Positions 1 to 7,017 of a stretch of DNA of 64,000 bases are shown here, in pieces. The stretch spans positions 1 to 64,000 of the forward strand of contig JAFRKO010000010.1 in the NCBI GenBank assembly GCA_017431685.1. The letters run 5' to 3'. Each line of letters starts with the position of its first letter. Within the stretch, counting starts at the first letter, position 1. A model generated the notes under the pieces. It saw only the letters and a program-made list of their open reading frames with translations. It did not search any database and had not been told where the DNA came from. A program made the position numbers and the translations under genes. The DNA is from Mogibacterium sp. GTDB lineage: Bacteria > Bacillota > Clostridia > Peptostreptococcales > Anaerovoracaceae.

Positions 1-187
1 ACTAGCTGTGTATCCATACCTGATCCCTTTCCTGTCTAAATTACTTCCCTGGAGTAATTTGGAGTGATCTATACCTTTTGTCAGTATGGATTATCTCATT
101 TCGGCACCGGGCCCGCCACGCACGGATGGTTTACCGTTTACTAATAGGCGCTGTAATTTCTGCGAATTTACCCATGTCTCACCAACT
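1..187. other. Left-edge stretch without a convincing gene; nested inverted repeats
   Basis: I see no supported gene here. An outer inverted repeat pairs about 11-23 with 81-92 (TATCCATAC against GTATGGAT). It encloses a second one, 38-48 with 51-60 (AAATTACTTCC against GGAGTAATTT). A 31-codon minus-strand reading ending near 95 has protein-like composition but no recognisable family. It could be the remnant of a mobile element or of a structured RNA cut by the window edge. Confidence 0.3.
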
Positions 188-216
188 AAAAAAGGCGCTT
201 CCCGTTAGGAAGCGCC
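188..216 (-). terminator. Intrinsic terminator of the Ig-like secreted protein gene
   Basis: A perfect 9-bp stem (GGCGCTTCC at 194-202, GGAAGCGCC at 208-216) with a 5-nt loop is followed on the minus strand by six U residues (188-193). It lies about 60 nt past the stop of the gene ending at 275. Confidence 0.9.
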
Positions 217-274
217 CTCAAAATTCTTTATATTCCGTGAAGAGGGAAATTTTTCCTTTACTATAATTTTTCAA

Positions 275-1585
275 CTAACGTGTTTTTATTCTCTTTTTTG
301 CAGACCATTTCCCATAATATGTATTGCCATTTATTACTTTATATGAGCGAACTCTTATAGTATAAGTCTTTTTTCTTGCCAATGATTTTAGTGTCTTTGT
401 AGTTTTACTGGTTTTAATGGTTTTCCATTTGCCTTTTCCTGCTCGATATGCTATCTGATATCTGACATTATCTACACTGCTGATCTTTGAGTATTTAACT
501 GTTATTTTTCTTTTGCTTTTGCGCACTAAGCTCTTAATTTTAACTCTAGATTTTTTAACAGCATTAATCTCTTTAGTTCTATCTGGGTTTCCAACGACAA
601 CTGTGCAGGAAGCAGAATGGATTCCATCTTCAGAGGTAGCTGTTATGATTGCTTTTCCTGCAAGTTTACCAGTGACTATTCCGTTAGACACCGAGGCTAC
701 TTCAGGTGCACTACTTGTCCATATTACACCCTGCTCATCAGCGTTCAGCGGGTCAATGGAAGCTTGAAGTGTGCCCGTTTCACCAACTATTAATTTCATA
801 GAAGCTGTATTTATCTGGATATCATTTACCGGAATGCGCAGTTCAGGCACCGTCACAGTACATGAAGCTGACACTCCGCCATCGACAGATGTAGCAATAA
901 TTCTTGTAGTTCCCGATGCAACAGCAGACACAATACCATCAGACACCGTCGCGACTGCATTATTCTCACTCTTCCATGTGATCGAAGGATTAGTTGCATT
1001 TGTTGGAAATACTGTAGCTGTAAGCCTATGGCTTGAACCTTGCTCAATTGTAATATTCTCTGAATCCATTACTATGTCAGTAACAGCAACGGTAGGTTCC
1101 ACATACATCATCGTCAATGTGCTTGGTTTCGTAACTCTTCCTCCAACAAAATATATGCAACAATAGTATTCGCCCTTATCAAGGCTTGTTGAAGATTCAA
1201 AGAAATACCCATCTTTGGAGCTATCGTAGCTGAGAGTTTCTTTTGATGCAAGGGTTGTGATTTCTACATCCGGCTTTTCGACAGAGAGAATTTTAATTTT
1301 CCATGAATTCCCCGTAGTTTGTGTAAGCAAACTGCATTTTAGTATTCCCTGCTTAGGCATCTTGATTTTAAACACTTTAGCATGCGCTCTTGCACTGTTT
1401 ATTTTCACATAATCAGCATCCCCTGTTGAGAAAGTCTGTGAAGTTCCTAGTGAGAAATCGACAGCGTTATCCACATAGTTAACAGGAGTAGCAGCATGTA
1501 CTGTCAGTACCGGAATGCCGGAAAGCAGTATGCTTATTGCAAGCGTTAAAACCACCATTGTTTTAGTGAATATTTTGTTCTTCAT
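275..1585 (-). CDS. Secreted protein with two bacterial Ig-like (BIG2) domains and a fibronectin-III-like tail
   Basis: A 436-aa exported protein. The first ~32 residues form a signal peptide with a cleavable VHA-A site. Residues about 35-160 resemble a pre-peptidase/PPC-like beta domain. Two group-2 bacterial Ig-like domains follow (about 165-245 and 250-330), each with the typical V-x-D-I start, a W-[KT]-S motif and a TATS/IATS strand. The basic C-terminal ~90 residues look like a fibronectin type III domain ending in a Lys/Arg-rich stretch, as in wall-associated clostridial proteins. The start ATG has AGGAGGT nine bases upstream. No catalytic domain or LPXTG sorting signal is visible, so an adhesive or matrix role is inferred. 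The next gene upstream (1675-4347) encodes a protein of the same architectural style. Confidence 0.8.
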   Translation of the reverse strand: MKNKIFTKTMVVLTLAISILLSGIPVLTVHAATPVNYVDNAVDFSLGTSQTFSTGDADYVKINSARAHAKVFKIKMPKQGILKCSLLTQTTGNSWKIKILSVEKPDVEITTLASKETLSYDSSKDGYFFESSTSLDKGEYYCCIYFVGGRVTKPSTLTMMYVEPTVAVTDIVMDSENITIEQGSSHRLTATVFPTNATNPSITWKSENNAVATVSDGIVSAVASGTTRIIATSVDGGVSASCTVTVPELRIPVNDIQINTASMKLIVGETGTLQASIDPLNADEQGVIWTSSAPEVASVSNGIVTGKLAGKAIITATSEDGIHSASCTVVVGNPDRTKEINAVKKSRVKIKSLVRKSKRKITVKYSKISSVDNVRYQIAYRAGKGKWKTIKTSKTTKTLKSLARKKTYTIRVRSYKVINGNTYYGKWSAKKRIKTR

Positions 1586-1674
1586 GATGAACCTACCTCC
1601 TAAAGTGCATAAAGTTCTTAAGGATTACTGCATCTAAATACGTCTCTTACTGTTATTTCATTGTAGCATACGTT

Positions 1675-4347
1675 TTACTTTACTGTTACCTTAATCTTCG
1701 CAAATACTCCGTTCTGCGCATATGCATATACGTAGCAGGTACCTCTCTTTTTGCCCTTGATCACTCCTTTTGAGGATACTGTAGCAATTTTCTTATTGCT
1801 TGTTTCGTACTTCAGTACTCTGTGCTTCTTCACATTCAGCTTCTTGCTGGCGGCTTTCTGCTTCCCTGCCAGCTTGAAAGTCTTTCCTTTTTTGATCGAT
1901 ACCTTATTCTTCTTGGCTTTGGTCGTTACCTTGCCAACATTGCCGACTTTGCCGCCCTTAGTTGCAACATGGATGGTCTTCGATATTGCCAATGCTTTAT
2001 TACCGTCTACGGCAACGACAATATACTTGTAATAAGTGCCTTTCCTGAGACCCTTATGAGTGAATCTGGTTCCTGTGACTTCTTTAAGCTTCTTGTATGA
2101 TCTGCCTTTTCCGCACCTGTTACCATATACGACATACGTCTTTGCACCGGACACCTTCTTCCATGAAACAGTTATCTTATTTTTGGACTTCGCCATGCCT
2201 TTGGCCCGGAGCAGGTTGAAACTGCTTCCTTTCGTATCGGAATCTGTCTTAGCGGATTTAATCTGTTTTTCAACGGTTTCAGCTGCTACAGGATTTTCAG
2301 GCGATACGGTTCTGTTAATTCTCGTAGGTATGGTCGGCTCATCCGCAGCAACTGGATCCTCAGGTTTTGTTGATTCTGAAGATTCACCATCCTTTACCCA
2401 CTGCGCATACAATGTTACATCGCTCTCAGCCGTATAATTCGCACCAGACGCATAGCTCTTACCGCTTCCATCCGCTTTTGTATTCCAACCGCTGAATGAG
2501 TATTCTGATCGCGTAGGCTGGCCGCTTCTTAAAGACAAGGTTTCTCTATAATGTTTTATTTGAGATTCAGGAGCATTGACTCCTCCGTTTGCATCATAAC
2601 TAACATCATATTCCGCTGGAATGAACTTCCAGGCCTGATTTTTACCGTAGTGAACCGGATATTGCAATACATTGGCCCCATCATCTGTTTTAGCTTCCTG
2701 GATGTCTATGGCATGTCCGCTACATTTTACTCTTATAATAAATCCATCATTTTGGGTATCACTTAATATAGACCACTGCTGTGCTACGGAATTATTCTCT
2801 GTATGTAAAGCTATATTTGCACTATATGAAGACACGGCTTTTGTTAGATCCAGGCTTTTTCCTGATGCTTCATGTATAATGCTGTAATAACCATTGCTTA
2901 GCTTATTAACATTGAAAACATTTTTTCTGCTATCAATCGGATTGTTACAAATCTGAACATTAGTGTCTTCAGTAACACTGCCCGCAGTTCCTGCTATTCC
3001 AAGCTGGATATTCTCATCCATCGCGCTTACTATGACATATTTACCGTTCTTAACAGGCTGTGAAGGTTTATATGGTATAAACAGCCAGGATTGTGCATCA
3101 TAAGAGTTGCTGATCAGTTGCTGAACATTAGTACCATTTGCCAGAGTTCCTCCGTACACATCTACGGAATATCCGCTTATCTTAGATTGAATCCTGTATC
3201 CATTATTTCCATTACGGGATATAGCCCACTTCTGGTTTGAACCTCCATTGTAAGGAGATACAGCTATATTTGCACCGTTGTCGACACTCTTTCCCAATAC
3301 ATCCAGCGACATATTTGTCCCTTTTTGCATTATAGTATAGAACCCATTCTCGTAGGAGACAGACCACACTTCATAAGCAGGCGGCTCTCCTGTCAGTGGG
3401 CCTGCTACATCCACATTTGCAGTGTTTGCTGCAGGAAGGTCAGTTCCAAAGATGTCCAGATAGTAAAATTTCGTTTTATCCGGACTTCCTGCATTTGCAA
3501 TTAGATAATCTCCATCAGGAATAGTTCTGGCATAACCATCAGACATTTCAGTTCCCTGGTCTACGACCTGAAATATAATCCTCTTGGTGTCTTCATTACC
3601 ACCATCCGTATATGCGTATTTAAATGTTAATGTATGTTCACCTGCACCATATTTCGCCGTATCAACTTCGCAGCTGAAAAATCCATTACTGTCTGCCGTG
3701 AGGTGTCCGGTTATTGCCTGACCGTCAATGTAAAAAACACCATAGTGATTAGAGTCATTATTCGTCCGTTTAGCCCAAAGCTTCACTTTTCCGGTAAAAG
3801 TATCTCCATCATTGATTCCCCATAGCTGACTTAATCTATTAGCTGAATATATATAATCAATTGCTTCTTTGTCATTATTGATCGATCCTTCTGCACCACC
3901 ATATTGCCCCTGGTTTCCTGTCTTTATGGCAAAGTGAAGATGAACTCCGTCAGCCCATCCTGTTTCACCCATTGCGCCTATAACCTGACCTTGTGATACG
4001 TACTGACCTTCATTCACCAATATTGAACTCATATGTGCATAATGAGAATAATAACCATCTCCATGGTTGATTACTACGCCCAGACCATACCCTTGATAAT
4101 TAGATGAATCTTCACTTATCACCTTAAATACCGTCCCGGATTTACTTGCTAATATTTCACATCCATATTCTCCTCCAATATCCAGACCACCATGCGTTGC
4201 ATTCCATGGCTGAGTAACATTATCTGAACTTGGAACCGGCCATAGCCATTGTGTTTCTGCTGCATAAACCTCACTTTCAGAACCTACAACTGGAAAAAAA
4301 GAAACAATCATCCCAAGGAATATCACTATTGTTATAATTTTCTTCAT
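1675..4347 (-). CDS. Secreted M23 (LytM-type) peptidase with RICIN, InlB-type, FnIII and BIG2 modules
   Basis: An 890-aa exported protein. A signal peptide (ending near Ala30) is followed by an M23 zinc endopeptidase domain (about 35-165) with the complete metal set: H52 and D56 in HGGLDIG, H105 in the SHYAH segment, and H136/H138 in HLHF. This family cuts glycine-containing or peptide cross-links of peptidoglycan. Next come an Ig-like linker, two RICIN-type lectin repeat blocks (about 270-580, QKW/QSW-like motifs), one InlB B-repeat (about 580-650, ending LYAQWV), a low-complexity linker, an FnIII-like domain and a C-terminal BIG2 domain. A GTG three codons upstream is possible, but the ATG at 4347 has GGTGA at normal spacing. 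Likely a cell-wall hydrolase anchored through carbohydrate- and wall-binding modules. Confidence 0.88.
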   Translation of the reverse strand: MKKIITIVIFLGMIVSFFPVVGSESEVYAAETQWLWPVPSSDNVTQPWNATHGGLDIGGEYGCEILASKSGTVFKVISEDSSNYQGYGLGVVINHGDGYYSHYAHMSSILVNEGQYVSQGQVIGAMGETGWADGVHLHFAIKTGNQGQYGGAEGSINNDKEAIDYIYSANRLSQLWGINDGDTFTGKVKLWAKRTNNDSNHYGVFYIDGQAITGHLTADSNGFFSCEVDTAKYGAGEHTLTFKYAYTDGGNEDTKRIIFQVVDQGTEMSDGYARTIPDGDYLIANAGSPDKTKFYYLDIFGTDLPAANTANVDVAGPLTGEPPAYEVWSVSYENGFYTIMQKGTNMSLDVLGKSVDNGANIAVSPYNGGSNQKWAISRNGNNGYRIQSKISGYSVDVYGGTLANGTNVQQLISNSYDAQSWLFIPYKPSQPVKNGKYVIVSAMDENIQLGIAGTAGSVTEDTNVQICNNPIDSRKNVFNVNKLSNGYYSIIHEASGKSLDLTKAVSSYSANIALHTENNSVAQQWSILSDTQNDGFIIRVKCSGHAIDIQEAKTDDGANVLQYPVHYGKNQAWKFIPAEYDVSYDANGGVNAPESQIKHYRETLSLRSGQPTRSEYSFSGWNTKADGSGKSYASGANYTAESDVTLYAQWVKDGESSESTKPEDPVAADEPTIPTRINRTVSPENPVAAETVEKQIKSAKTDSDTKGSSFNLLRAKGMAKSKNKITVSWKKVSGAKTYVVYGNRCGKGRSYKKLKEVTGTRFTHKGLRKGTYYKYIVVAVDGNKALAISKTIHVATKGGKVGNVGKVTTKAKKNKVSIKKGKTFKLAGKQKAASKKLNVKKHRVLKYETSNKKIATVSSKGVIKGKKRGTCYVYAYAQNGVFAKIKVTVK

Positions 4348-5136
4348 TTCTATCACCGTATTATTAGCTTAATTAGAAGTTTATATCCTATCAATTACTC
4401 TAAATATACCATAAATAATTATTATCTTATAGACTATGATATGCAAAATAGGCTCTCCCTGTCTGCCTCTCACACTTAAATACTATCTATCTCTATTCTC
4501 TAGATTTCTTACTTTCTCTTCGAGAACAGGAACTCATGAATGCTATCGTGTTATATCCCTGCTCCCTTATCCGACTATATATTTTTCCTTTTTCCAAAGC
4601 AGAGCGATTGTCTTGTTTATATACATCAACTTGAAAATGTCGCCGTGATCCTTCACATACTCTGCGCATTACCGCTGATGCGTTTATGCTCTGGAAAAAA
4701 ATATCCGTCTTTCGGCAGGAGACTGTTAGGGCTAAGGACTATCTCTTTTTTCTTTGCAAATATGATGCATGAAAATACAATTTAAAAGTTCGTCCTTATT
4801 TTGCAGAAATCTGTACTGACGTACGAATTAATTCGTCCCTGATCCACGATATTGGTAACAAAAGCACGAGTTTTTCTTTTTCATATCCATCAGAATTATT
4901 CTCATATTTATATTCTTCTCATGTCTTCCCTGTGAGTACCTGACCAGTCTGACCTTTCCTGAGATTTCAGTAGAAAAATCAATCAAAGAAATGAATATGT
5001 ATTCAAAGCGTCAAGACTTAAGAGCGCACTCATGCAAGTATGTTCGTCATTGCCATTAGGATAATTGCCATTAGGGACGAAGATATTCGTACTTCTTCTC
5101 TATATTTCGCAAAAGAAGTACGAACAACACATATCG
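4348..5136. other. Gene-free 790-nt spacer rich in TTCGT/ACGAA words, a palindrome and short repeats
   Basis: I see no convincing gene between the M23 gene and the terminator at 5137. The stretch is AT-rich. Visible structure: a 14-bp perfect palindrome ACGAATTAATTCGT (4823-4836); a direct repeat of ATTGCCATTAGG (5049-5060 and 5064-5075, period 15); and a perfect 12-bp inverted repeat TTCGTACTTCTT/AAGAAGTACGAA (5086-5097 and 5113-5124). The words TTCGT or ACGAA occur about seven times from 4787 to 5124. The promoter of the M23 gene should lie here, so regulator binding sites are plausible but unproven. Confidence 0.5.
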
Positions 5137-5172
5137 AAAAAAGTGTGCAGTGGACATCACCACTGCACACTT
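5137..5172 (-). terminator. Strong intrinsic terminator overlapping the end of the XRE gene
   Basis: A perfect 13-bp stem (5141-5153 with 5160-5172; core GTGTGCAGTGG) has a 6-nt loop and a minus-strand U-tract at 5137-5142. The TGA stop of the XRE gene (5157-5159) sits in the loop. It closes the rtcB-XRE transcription unit. Confidence 0.93.
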
Positions 5173-5474
5173 ATACCTGTTACAACAGAATAATTGAAAG
5201 TCATATCTTTGGGGTCGGGACAGCCATCCTCGATCACAAGGATCTCGTCGACTGTGACTCCGAGTACAGCTGCCAGGATCACAAGATTGTCAATCGATGG
5301 CATGCACTCCCCGTTCTGCCACTTGTAGATCGCCTGCGGATTTGTGAAACCGAGGACCGTCTGGAGGTCTCTAACAGAGATGCCTGCCGCTGCCCTGAGG
5401 TTCTTGATGTTCTGTCCTGTTGCTCTGAGGTCGATCACCGGTACCGCCCAGGTGCCGACCGCCCTAACGTTCAT
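5157..5474 (-). CDS. XRE-family helix-turn-helix regulator downstream of rtcB
   Basis: A 105-aa cytosolic DNA-binding protein. Residues ~18-72 form a Cro/CI-type helix-turn-helix (G-x-N-I-K-x-L-R, then SVRDLQ and NPQAIYKWQNG, ending in the VTVDEI helix). There is no effector domain. The start ATG at 5474 has AGGAG about 10 nt upstream. A two-codon ATG-CAA-TGA reading overlaps the real start, which may be fortuitous. The gene lies 52 nt after rtcB on the same strand and shares its terminator, so it may regulate the locus. A hairpin (5489-5515) lies directly before its ribosome site. Confidence 0.8.
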   Translation of the reverse strand: MNVRAVGTWAVPVIDLRATGQNIKNLRAAAGISVRDLQTVLGFTNPQAIYKWQNGECMPSIDNLVILAAVLGVTVDEILVIEDGCPDPKDMTFNYSVVTGISVQW

Positions 5475-5488
5475 TGCATTTACTCTCC

Positions 5489-5515
5489 TTTTCCGGCAAG
5501 TCCATGGCCGGAAAA
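5489..5515 (-). promoter_or_regulatory. Hairpin directly before the XRE gene's ribosome-binding site
   Basis: A perfect 9-bp stem, TTTTCCGGC (5489-5497) with GCCGGAAAA (5507-5515), has no U-tract on the minus strand, so it is not a standard terminator. Its 3' arm on the transcript abuts the AGGAG of the XRE gene. Translational control, mRNA processing or a protein site are all possible. Confidence 0.5.
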
Positions 5516-5526
5516 GATGTACCGGC

Positions 5527-6726
5527 CTAGCTTGCCTTATAATTAAATATTGGTTTTAAAACTTCTATTACTTCTACTGATTCTTCGATGACATCGATTA
5601 TGTCTTCGAGCGACTTGTATGCCATTGGTGCTTCGTCCAGAGTAGCTGTGCTTACCGATGTGGTGTAAATGCCCTCCATCGCCTTTCTGTAGTCTTCCAT
5701 TTCGATCGCGACCTTGGCTCTGGATCTCGACATGATTCTTCCCGCTCCATGAGGTGCTGAGTAGTTCCACTCAGGGTTGCCCTTGCCGTATGCAAGCACA
5801 GACCCGTCTCTCATGTTGATTGTAATAAGAACGAGCTCCCCCGCATGAGCTGCAATAGCACCCTTACGCAGTATCATTTCGTCTGTATCGATGTAGTTAT
5901 GTATCGTGTGGAATGCCTCCATCGACTCGAGACCTGTATGCTCAAGGATGACTTCCGCCATCTTCTCGCGGTTGATTCTCGCGAATCTCTGGCATACCTC
6001 AACATCGTGCAGGTAGTCATCAAGGAATTGGCCGTAAAGGTAACAGAGATCGTCCGGGACATCTGAATCCTTCTTCTCCCACTTGAGAGCCTTGAGTGCA
6101 GTCTGGATCTCACGCCTTCTGCCTGCTGCCTTGTACTCCTCGATAATCTGATCACGCTTTGCGAGATACTCTTCCTTGCCGTGATTCAGGTCTATAGCGA
6201 GCTGCTGATAGTATTCCGCGATCTGCTTTCCGAGGTTTCTTGAGCCTGAGTGGATCACCAGGTACTTTGTGCCGTCAGCAGCAACATCGATCTCGACGAA
6301 GTGGTTGCCTCCGCCCAATGTGCCAAGAGACATGTTAAGCCTCTTTGTATTCTCAAGCTCCCTGTAGCATCTGAGCTCTGTAAGATCGAACGGCCACATG
6401 ACTCTGTCCCAGGTGTCGAAGCCTGACGGGATGATATGGCATGCCTCATCTACCTTCTCGAAGTCTATAGCCTCATCTCCGAGCTTTACTGTGTACATGC
6501 CGCAGCCGATATCTACTCCGACTACATTCGGAACTGCCTTGTCAGTGATAGTCATTGTTGTACCTATCGTGCAGCCCTTTCCGGCGTGCACGTCAGGCAT
6601 GATCCTGATGCGGCTTCCTCTTGTCATCTCTGTATCGCACATTCTCCTGATCTGCGCGACAGCCTCTTCTTCTATTACCCTGGCAAAGCAGATCGCTGTA
6701 TTCACCTTGCCTCTTATCTCTAACAT
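5527..6726 (-). CDS. rtcB: RtcB-family RNA ligase
   Basis: A 399-aa GTP- and Mn-dependent RNA ligase. RtcB joins 3'-phosphate (or 2',3'-cyclic phosphate) ends to 5'-OH ends through a guanylated histidine. Visible signature: DVHAGKG (45-51), VDIGCGM with metal ligands D72 and C75, GGGNHFVE (NH at 141-142), HSGSRNLG (H159), and APHGAGRIMSRS whose histidine (~326) is the guanylation site. All key residues are present, and the length fits the shorter bacterial RtcB branch. The start at 6726 is chosen for GGAGG eight bases upstream; the reading frame extends further but only through the leader terminator. No rtcA, Ro60 or Y RNA was recognised nearby. Confidence 0.95.
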   Translation of the reverse strand: MLEIRGKVNTAICFARVIEEEAVAQIRRMCDTEMTRGSRIRIMPDVHAGKGCTIGTTMTITDKAVPNVVGVDIGCGMYTVKLGDEAIDFEKVDEACHIIPSGFDTWDRVMWPFDLTELRCYRELENTKRLNMSLGTLGGGNHFVEIDVAADGTKYLVIHSGSRNLGKQIAEYYQQLAIDLNHGKEEYLAKRDQIIEEYKAAGRRREIQTALKALKWEKKDSDVPDDLCYLYGQFLDDYLHDVEVCQRFARINREKMAEVILEHTGLESMEAFHTIHNYIDTDEMILRKGAIAAHAGELVLITINMRDGSVLAYGKGNPEWNYSAPHGAGRIMSRSRAKVAIEMEDYRKAMEGIYTTSVSTATLDEAPMAYKSLEDIIDVIEESVEVIEVLKPIFNYKAS

Positions 6727-6740
6727 TTCAATTCCTCCGT

Positions 6741-6776
6741 AAAAAACCGCCTGTCCCTGTTTTCTGAGACAAGCGG
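6741..6776 (-). terminator. Intrinsic terminator in the rtcB 5' leader
   Basis: An 11-bp stem (6747-6757 with 6766-6776, two G-U pairs) has an 8-9-nt loop and six minus-strand U residues (6741-6746). It lies immediately before the rtcB ribosome-binding site and about 190 nt after the predicted transcription start. A terminator in that place usually means attenuation. The upstream transcript segment GAGACA (complement of 6837-6842) could pair with its 5' arm (TGTCTC). Confidence 0.82.
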
Positions 6777-6968
6777 TCATGGTTTCTCTGAATATGTGTA
6801 CGGCTAAATCTTAGCCTGCCGCACACCCATTATTCCTGTCTCATATTTGCACGCAAAACGATATCCCATCGGGTCAATAACCTGATGTTTCGATTCTGTA
6901 CTTATGCTTTTCGGTGCAAATCTCTGATATAACATTTGTTTTTCCTTTTTCAGTATTTTAATTTCTCC
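6777..6968 (-). promoter_or_regulatory. Structured rtcB leader RNA (candidate riboswitch or attenuator)
   Basis: Between the predicted start (~6968) and the leader terminator, the minus-strand RNA can form a long-range 8-bp perfect stem ATTTGCAC/GTGCAAAT (6914-6921 with 6845-6852). It can also form a separate hairpin, GTGTGCGG with CCGTACAC (6819-6826 with 6796-6803), extended by CTAA/TTAG inside. Together with the terminator this gives a compact regulatory leader of about 240 nt. I do not recognise it as a known riboswitch class. Confidence 0.6.
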
Positions 6969-6975
6969 GACAGTG

Positions 6976-7004
6976 AATATATCACAGGTTCCAGCGCTTG
7001 TCTA
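6976..7004 (-). promoter_or_regulatory. Predicted sigma-A promoter of the rtcB leader
   Basis: The minus strand carries TAGACA (6999-7004), a 17-nt spacer and TATATT (6976-6981), with a TG one base before the -10. It lies directly after the stop of the upstream gene (7018), so rtcB has its own start. Not tested experimentally. Confidence 0.6.
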
Positions 7005-7017
7005 TTAAACCTGTAGT

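Noticed and set aside
78..266. Plus-strand 62-codon ORF at the left edge
   Set aside because: It overlaps the terminator of the minus-strand gene, has no ribosome site and no protein family likeness.
4249..4785. Several short plus-strand ORFs in the 4.3-4.8 kb spacer
   Set aside because: Low-complexity composition, no ribosome sites and no motifs; the stretch looks non-coding.
6880..6900. T-loop-like TTCGATTC on the plus strand near the rtcB leader, as part of a tRNA
   Set aside because: The flanking bases cannot form a T-stem or an acceptor stem, so it is not a tRNA or Y-RNA tRNA-like module.
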